NCBI RefSeq assembly: GCF_900187615.1
Contig: NZ_FYDO01000021.1
Location: 1-64,000, forward strand
Length of the DNA: 64,000 nt
Direction: 5' to 3'
Source: Pseudomonas sp. Irchel s3f7
Lineage (GTDB): Bacteria > Pseudomonadota > Gammaproteobacteria > Pseudomonadales > Pseudomonadaceae
The notes under the pieces are model-generated. The model searched no databases. It saw only the letters and a program-made list of their open reading frames with translations, and was not told the origin of the DNA. Made by a program: the position numbers and the translations under genes. This document shows, in pieces, positions 59,640 to 64,000 of the stretch. How positions within the stretch are numbered: the stretch's first letter is position 1; the number at the start of each line of letters is the position of its first letter.

Positions 59640-60209
59640 TCACTGCGCCGGGCCAAACGTGCCGGTCACGTCGATGTCTTGCGGGGCTGGCGGGTAAACG
59701 TCGATTTCTTCGCCCTCTTGCACGCACACGGCAATCCCCAGCACGCCCTCGGTTTGCAGACTCAGCGCCAGGTTGGTCATGTGCCGGCTGACCGGGCGGG
59801 CATCGTCGATCAACCACGCCAGTTCCTCGTGCAGCTCCTCGGTGATGCCCGAGTCATTCAGCCCCACCTCGAGGGCGAAGGTGCCGGGCACGCCTTCCGG
59901 CACGGTGTCGAACCATTCCACGACATCGATCAGGTAGCCCAAGGGCTCGACCACCCGACGCAGCGAACCGATGGTGCCTTTGCGCGCATGCACGTCGTAC
60001 GCCGAACGGATCGCCGTGCGCTTGGCTTCCTGGGTCCAGTTGTTGTTCCAGCGGTCCACCGACCAGGACCAGGCCAGATATGGCATCAAGTGCTCAGGAC
60101 AGGTGTCGGCGTTGTACAAGCTGCGCAGCGGAATCAGCGTGTTTTCGTAGTTGGCCGCTTCCATGGCCAGTTCCAGCGGTGTGCTGTTAAGCGGCAACTG
60201 AGTACTCAT
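59640..60209 (-). CDS. Phage tail protein I (baseplate)
   Basis: 189 residues from ATG 60209. PEHLMPYLAWSWSVDRWNNN, EAKRTAIRSAYDVHARKGTI, SLRRVVEPLGYL and FALEVGLNDSGITEELHEEL are the P2 gpI family. Baseplate wedge-tip component that connects to the fibre. ATGA overlap with gpJ. Confidence 0.9.
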   Translation of the reverse strand: MSTQLPLNSTPLELAMEAANYENTLIPLRSLYNADTCPEHLMPYLAWSWSVDRWNNNWTQEAKRTAIRSAYDVHARKGTIGSLRRVVEPLGYLIDVVEWFDTVPEGVPGTFALEVGLNDSGITEELHEELAWLIDDARPVSRHMTNLALSLQTEGVLGIAVCVQEGEEIDVYPPAPQDIDVTGTFGPAQ

Positions 60210-61093
60210 GTCAGACTGGCTCCCAGGACCACGCTGTAACCGGTGCAATATGCCGCCTCGGCCTTGCTCGGTTGGATGTCGTTCCAGTCCAGCAGCTCAA
60301 CCCGGGCGATGCCGGGAATGTGCAGTTGCGCATCGACGCCCGAACGCGCCACTTCCAGACCCAGACGCCGTCGCGGGTTGATCCATTCGCTCAGGCGTTT
60401 CTGGCTTTCGGCCAGGTAGGCTTCGTTCTCCGGGCCCGGCGCCTGCGGGTACAACACCGCTTCAATGTGGTAATCGATGACCACGGCGCTTTGCACTGTG
60501 AGGCGATCGGCCACCGGCCGCACGTCTTCATCATTCAGATGCAGGCGGACCTCCTCCAGCAGCTCGGGCGAAGCCGCGCCGCTGCCTTCCAGGCTGAGCA
60601 CGGTGCACACCACCACGGCCGGTGACGGACTTTCCGCCGTAGCATCGGCCACCAGACCCGAGGCGTTGCGCGCATGCAGGATGTAGCTGTTACGCGGCCC
60701 CGCCGTGGTCAGTCCCTCATACGACATCTGCACCCGCTCGCGCAGGGCATCGTCCTCCTCGAGCACCTGCGGCGTTGGCGGTACCGTGCTCGGATCTCCA
60801 GCCTGAATCACCAGACGTTGCAGGTTGACGTTCGCGGCCAGGTGATCGAGGTCGGCACGCACAGAATGGGCTAACAGCAAGGCCTTGCCCGCGTCATTGA
60901 CCCGCGCCCGGTTCTGCACGGCACCGTATGCGGCCTGCTCGACGAGTTTGAGCACCGGGTCACTTTCCAGTTCCGCACTCCAGTTGTCGCCCATGCTCAG
61001 GCGGAAGGCTTCCAGTTTCTCTTGGTAAACCTCCTCAAAGTCGAGGTCCTCGAGGACTTGCGGTGGCGGCAGTGCCGCCAGTTCCATGGTCAT
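60206..61093 (-). CDS. Baseplate assembly protein J
   Basis: 295 residues. LDFEEVYQEKLEAFRLSMGD, ALLLAHSVRADLDHLAANVN, LRERVQMSYEGLTTAGPRNS, YILHARNASGLVADATAESP and the later VVVCTVLSLEGSGAASPELL correspond to P2 gpJ (baseplate wedge). Overlaps W and I by 4 nt each. Confidence 0.92.
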   Translation of the reverse strand: MTMELAALPPPQVLEDLDFEEVYQEKLEAFRLSMGDNWSAELESDPVLKLVEQAAYGAVQNRARVNDAGKALLLAHSVRADLDHLAANVNLQRLVIQAGDPSTVPPTPQVLEEDDALRERVQMSYEGLTTAGPRNSYILHARNASGLVADATAESPSPAVVVCTVLSLEGSGAASPELLEEVRLHLNDEDVRPVADRLTVQSAVVIDYHIEAVLYPQAPGPENEAYLAESQKRLSEWINPRRRLGLEVARSGVDAQLHIPGIARVELLDWNDIQPSKAEAAYCTGYSVVLGASLT

Positions 61094-61425
61094 GCGGACA
61101 CCTCCAAAGTCACGTCGCTGCCCAGGTACTGCCCGGTCAGCTCAAAGGTGATACGCCCGTCGAGGATCGCCACGGCGCGCACCCGCCCCAGCTTCAGACG
61201 GGGTTCCCAACGCCCGAGGGTGCTCGCCACTTCCGCCTGCACGGCACTTTTCCAGCCGTCGTTGACCGGCAGGTCGACAAAGCGCCGCAGCTTGCTGCCG
61301 TACTCCGGGCGCATGCGCCGGCTGCCCAGCGGGGTGGAGAGAATGTCCTCGATGGACTGGCGCAGGTGATCGAGGCCGGAAATAAGCTGCCCGGTGCGGC
61401 GGTCCAGTCCGATCATCCCGATCAT
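61090..61425 (-). CDS. Baseplate protein W (gp25-like)
   Basis: 111 residues from ATG 61425 (MIGMIGLDRRTG). HLRQSIEDILSTPLGSRRMR, PEYGSKLRRFVDLPVND are the gpW/gp25 lysozyme-like baseplate wedge signature (the EPR-type core is MRPEYGS). Essential for sheath initiation. Confidence 0.92.
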   Translation of the reverse strand: MIGMIGLDRRTGQLISGLDHLRQSIEDILSTPLGSRRMRPEYGSKLRRFVDLPVNDGWKSAVQAEVASTLGRWEPRLKLGRVRAVAILDGRITFELTGQYLGSDVTLEVSA

Positions 61426-61429
61426 TGGA

Positions 61430-61651
61430 TCAACCCTCGACCGCGACAAAATCCTTACGACCGCGCAAATACTCGAGCGCGACCGTGTCATCCGACGCCA
61501 CCGCGACCTGCCCTTTTTCCACTTTCAAGGTGCGCCCCGCCTCCAGCAGGACCAGCACCCGCGAGGTAAACAGCGTGTCGCGAAAGACGCTCAGCGTGGT
61601 CGGCGCGGGTGCCTCACTGGCCGCTGATACGCCCTTAGTTTTACTCGTCAT
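61430..61651 (-). CDS. Small phage protein of unknown function between V and W
   Basis: 73 residues from ATG 61651 with GGAG upstream. SVFRDTLFTSRVLVLLEAGR, TLKVEKGQVAVASDDTVALE, YLRGRKDFVAVEG: beta-rich, soluble. Four base pairs before W, and bounded upstream by an intrinsic terminator. Possibly a baseplate accessory; no family recognised. Confidence 0.65.
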   Translation of the reverse strand: MTSKTKGVSAASEAPAPTTLSVFRDTLFTSRVLVLLEAGRTLKVEKGQVAVASDDTVALEYLRGRKDFVAVEG

Positions 61652-61668
61652 GCTTTTTCTCCAGACAT

Positions 61669-61692
61669 GAAAAAGCCCGCGCGCGGCGGGCT
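61669..61692 (-). terminator. Intra-module terminator after gpV
   Basis: AGCCCGC (61674-61680) / GCGGGCT (61686-61692) with A-run 61669-61674 on the plus strand. CCAGACATGAAAAAGCCCGC context shared with the sites at 51128 and 57086. Confidence 0.72.
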
Positions 61693-61708
61693 GAAAGTGA
61701 ATGTTCAC

Positions 61709-62269
61709 TCAGTGCGAGTGGTTGCTGCTGTTGCCGCCGGCATCCATGATCGTCCCGGCGCCGCTGATGTCACCGGACACGCTCAGCGTGCCGTCGATGC
61801 TCACCTCACCCGCCAGGATGATCTGGCTGGCCGTCACCCGGATCCGATCCGGTGTCACCTCGAACAGCGAGCCGCCGACCGTGATCGTCGCTTGGGTGCC
61901 GCTGGGCAGATCGATGCTGTAACTGCCGGCCTGCCAGTCGTAGACCAGCGAGCCGCCATCGTCGAAGCACCAGGCTTCGACATGATCGCGGTTGTCCGGC
62001 GGCGCCCCGGCGTTGCCATACAACCCCGGGATAAAGGTGCCCGTGGCCGGGTTGCCACTGGGGCTGAACAACACGCCCTGCTCCCCCGGACTCGGCGCCC
62101 GCCAGTGACGTGCTTTGCCGGCAGCCAAGCTATGCCAGCGCACCCAGGCACTGACCCAGGCCCCGGCCTTGACCCGCACCCGGGCGGCCAGAAGATCGAC
62201 GCCGACCACCACGCAGGGCATCAGCATCGCGGCAATCATCCGGTCGTGTTCAGCGCTGGCGTATCCCAT
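61709..62269 (-). CDS. Baseplate spike protein V (gpV)
   Basis: 186 residues. Central OB-fold and beta-helix (APSPGEQGVLFSPSGNPATG, GLYGNAGAPPDNRDHVEAWC), apex ending in GGNSSNHSH, whose His residues match the iron-binding HxH tip of P2 gpV. The membrane-piercing spike of the contractile tail. Confidence 0.92.
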   Translation of the reverse strand: MGYASAEHDRMIAAMLMPCVVVGVDLLAARVRVKAGAWVSAWVRWHSLAAGKARHWRAPSPGEQGVLFSPSGNPATGTFIPGLYGNAGAPPDNRDHVEAWCFDDGGSLVYDWQAGSYSIDLPSGTQATITVGGSLFEVTPDRIRVTASQIILAGEVSIDGTLSVSGDISGAGTIMDAGGNSSNHSH

Positions 62270-62805
62270 GCCAGATCCTCCGGTTGAAAGTAGTGATCTT
62301 CATTGCCGGTACCGGTGCAGCCGTCGACGTTCAGGTACAGCGTGCCGGGCGGTTCGTTGGGCCACAGCCACTCGACTTCCCCGAGGTAGATCTGCTGGGT
62401 CCACTCCACCGTCCACACGGTGTAACCATCCAGCTCCGGCTTGGTCCAGTCCTGACGCGAGGCCACGAACTGCGCCTGTTCGACGTTATCCAATCCCCAG
62501 GTCTGCGCCCTGAGCAGGATCGCGATCTGTGTAGCCAGCTGCGCGCCCAGCTGCTGATGCCGCGCCAGTTCGGGCCCGACGATGGCCCGCACTTCAAAAC
62601 GCAGCACCAGCACCGTTTCGCCGGTGCCAATGTCTGTCCCGGGTTCAAATTCCACCGGTTCCAGAAACACGGCGGGCAGCGGCAGTCCGACCCTGCCATC
62701 AATTTCAGGACAGGTCGCCACAAAATTCAGCTGCGGCAACGCCTGTCGAATGTGCTCTTCGATCGCCGCGTACAGGACATCGAGCGTCAGTGATTGATCA
62801 GACAC
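62236..62805 (-). CDS. Putative tail terminator / tail completion protein
   Basis: 189 residues. LDVLYAAIEEHIRQALPQLN, GLPLPAVFLEPVEFEPGTDI, LVLRFEVRAIVGPELARHQQ: the pattern of small tail-terminator proteins (lambda gpU-like or gp37-like fold). Located between neck genes and the tail spike, where such proteins are coded. Function inferred from pattern and position only. Confidence 0.6.
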   Translation of the reverse strand: MSDQSLTLDVLYAAIEEHIRQALPQLNFVATCPEIDGRVGLPLPAVFLEPVEFEPGTDIGTGETVLVLRFEVRAIVGPELARHQQLGAQLATQIAILLRAQTWGLDNVEQAQFVASRQDWTKPELDGYTVWTVEWTQQIYLGEVEWLWPNEPPGTLYLNVDGCTGTGNEDHYFQPEDLAWDTPALNTTG

Positions 62806-63430
62806 GAGTCGTTCCTTTCAGGTATTTGTGCAGTTCAAAGTTCAGTTCCTGCTTGAGCACGACCAGCAGACGCTCGTCGGCTTTTTGCGCCCAGGCATTG
62901 AACGGCCCCTCGACGTCTTCGAGCGAGACCTTGGCCTTGGCCAGTGGAAAGCGATCATCGTTTTCCGCGATCCAGCCCGAACTCGTGCCTCCAGCTGCGG
63001 ACGCGCCGCCGGGATAGTCATCCGGATTGAAATGTTTGCTGGCTGTACGGATCCAGATGTCCGCCTTGTTGCCATACACTTTTTTGTAGAAGGCGCCTTG
63101 ATACCGCCGCCCCGCCACCGAGACACCGGCCTTGCCCTGCCTGGGCTTCCCTACCCGGCTGGCTTCCATCGCGTTGACACCGAACCAGAGCTTTCCTGAG
63201 TCGGCGTTGCCTTTGATCGGATAGCTGCGCAGACGCTGACGCACCGCCCGCAATGCGATGCGCTCCTGCCGGCTGGCATCCCTGGCAATACGCGTGGCCA
63301 GCCAGCCCAAGGTCTTGTTGATCGCTCGGCGCTGAGCGGCGGCAACCGCCTTGGGCACCACCTTGGCCAAGTCGTTAAACGCCTGCATGTCCTTGGCCGA
63401 GAGCTGCAAGGTGATTGGTACGGCGCTCAT
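62798..63430 (-). CDS. Minor tail protein Z-like neck protein
   Basis: 210 residues. MSAVPITLQLSAKDMQAFND, VAAAQRRAINKTLGWLATRI, RQRLRSYPIKGNADSGKLWF, AFYKKVYGNKADIWIRTASK match my recollection of the lambda gpZ (minor tail Z) family. In contractile phages of this mosaic type it is a neck/tail completion protein. Overlaps its neighbours by a few bases. Confidence 0.75.
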   Translation of the reverse strand: MSAVPITLQLSAKDMQAFNDLAKVVPKAVAAAQRRAINKTLGWLATRIARDASRQERIALRAVRQRLRSYPIKGNADSGKLWFGVNAMEASRVGKPRQGKAGVSVAGRRYQGAFYKKVYGNKADIWIRTASKHFNPDDYPGGASAAGGTSSGWIAENDDRFPLAKAKVSLEDVEGPFNAWAQKADERLLVVLKQELNFELHKYLKGTTRV

Positions 63431-63741
63431 GGATTTAACCTCAGGATCAACGCCACCATGCCATCACCACCCGGTTCAATGCCGATCAAGGTGTATTCGC
63501 CCCCGCCATCCAAGGCGGGCAGCTCGATCTGCACCGTTTGCGCTTTTTCAACGCCTGCCGCATCAGCCACACGGACCTCGAAGCAAGGTTCACGCAGCCC
63601 CGTTTTCGTCCGTCCAATTTTTGGCTGCAACCAGGGCGCCGCGAACATGCCCAGCACCCGCCGACCTTCGATGTAGCCGACGTCGGCCAAAGTGTCGAAC
63701 ACCACGCTGTCGATCTGCGCGACCAGGTCTCGAAAGGCCAT
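63427..63741 (-). CDS. Head-tail joining protein (lambda FII-like)
   Basis: 104 residues from ATG 63741, 2 bp after the capsid gene's stop. AFRDLVAQIDSVVFDTLADV, RVLGMFAAPWLQP and VQIELPALDGGGEYTLIGIE follow the gpFII/phage_attach pattern. Length near the family norm of 117. Its place after an E-type capsid gene fits lambda gene order. Confidence 0.65.
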   Translation of the reverse strand: MAFRDLVAQIDSVVFDTLADVGYIEGRRVLGMFAAPWLQPKIGRTKTGLREPCFEVRVADAAGVEKAQTVQIELPALDGGGEYTLIGIEPGGDGMVALILRLNP

Positions 63742-63743
63742 GC

Positions 63744-64000
63744 TCAGAGCGTCAGCAGGATCTGCGCCCGTGGCCGCGTGCACAGGTGCAACGGGTTGGA
63801 CTGGGCTTCGCCAGACATGCCCTTATTGAACGGCATTGGCTCCAGCTTGCTGTAATACGGCAGGCCTTGGGTGTTGGCCGTCTCCATGTAGTCCGCCGGG
63901 GCAAAGCAGGAGATGTACAGATCCGGTACGCCTTCCGGAATCAGCAAGGCTTGATCGTCATGGATAAAGGCCACCCCGGCGATGCGCCCGCGATAACGTT
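63744..64000 (-). CDS. Major capsid protein E family, C-terminal part (cut by window edge)
   Basis: Open to the window edge; 84 C-terminal residues visible. EGVPDLYISCFAPADYMETA, NTQGLPYYSKLEPMPFNKGM and SNPLHLCTRPRAQILLTL match the end of lambda-gpE-type capsid proteins (FAPADYxETxNTxGLP, CTRP). It pairs a lambda-like head with a P2-like tail. Confidence 0.75.
   Translation of the reverse strand, partial: RYRGRIAGVAFIHDDQALLIPEGVPDLYISCFAPADYMETANTQGLPYYSKLEPMPFNKGMSGEAQSNPLHLCTRPRAQILLTL

Larger units (their letters stand above)
40090..64000. mobile_element. Acquired block: cargo genes plus P2-tailed prophage, right end outside window
   Basis: The left limit is the folE junction; the right limit is not reached. 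The block contains small orphan genes, a purine permease and xdhAB, an XRE-ImmA pair, a methylase with a LexA box, and at least 14 kb of minus-strand phage morphogenesis genes. It is not certain that this is one element: cargo and prophage could be separate insertions. No integrase, terminase, portal or lysis genes are visible in the window, so they must lie to the right if the phage is complete. Confidence 0.6.

Noticed and set aside
1..64000. CRISPR array, rRNA or tRNA genes
   Set aside because: No regularly spaced direct repeats and no cloverleaf or rRNA sequence were recognised by eye; the repeats seen are REP palindromes.

Overview
The window reads as chromosome of a Pseudomonas of the P. 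fluorescens group. The evidence is the gene content (SelD-SelU pair, PrmB, Fec system, MHS and YdcZ-type transporters, a small Pseudomonas metallothionein), the GC-rich codon usage, and many intergenic REP/REPIN palindromes with the GAGCGAGCTTGCTCGC-type core. Positions 1-40047 are ordinary core/accessory chromosome. Positions 40048-64000 are a horizontally acquired block that breaks the folE gene and ends, at the right edge, inside a prophage head gene.

Layout. 0.2-8.3 kb: two GST-like proteins, a DUF1615 lipoprotein, a TonB-dependent siderophore receptor, a flavin monooxygenase and a histidine-phosphatase-family protein. 8.4-10.5 kb: the selenium-tRNA pair selD-selU. 10.6-15.1 kb: a quinone oxidoreductase, an AraC regulator, a small DUF6555-like protein, metallothionein, and a coupled pair of YdcZ-type transporters divergent from a LysR regulator. 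15.2-25.4 kb: an NhaC-like antiporter, a chemoreceptor, an MHS-family MFS transporter with a large loop, a PepSY-PepSY-response regulator-kinase operon, a patatin-like lipase and QueD. 25.6-29.3 kb: cytosine deaminase, a DapF-fold protein lacking both catalytic cysteines, and an MFS exporter. 29.5-33.7 kb: fecI-fecR-fecA. 34.4-37.1 kb: an autotransporter. 37.1-40.0 kb: prmB, an isochorismatase-fold protein with Ser in place of the nucleophilic Cys, a small membrane protein and an Smr-domain protein.

Acquired block. At 40048 a GTP cyclohydrolase I (folE) reading frame starts with its usual N-terminus and is cut after 11 codons by foreign sequence, probably an att site. The block then carries small unknown genes, an NCS2 purine permease with xdhA-xdhB (no xdhC follows), and a degenerate 86-bp copy of part of the prophage dam gene. 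Next come an XRE repressor-ImmA protease pair with a striking palindromic operator, small ORFs, and an adenine methylase preceded by a LexA-type SOS box. From 50 kb to the right edge everything is on the minus strand: a P2-type contractile tail module, in transcription order V, W, J, I, tail fibre, fibre chaperone, sheath, a sheath-derived mini-protein, tube, E/E', tape measure, U, X, D. Upstream of it (higher coordinates) lie lambda-type head/neck genes (gpE capsid end, FII-like, Z-like).

The most interesting element is the 122-residue gene between sheath and tube (55522-55890). It is a stand-alone sheath C-terminal domain fused to a short tube-derived N-terminus. It looks like the product of an old tandem duplication kept under a strong Shine-Dalgarno sequence and coupled to the tube gene. 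All protein assignments are from reading the sequences against remembered families; no database search was run.
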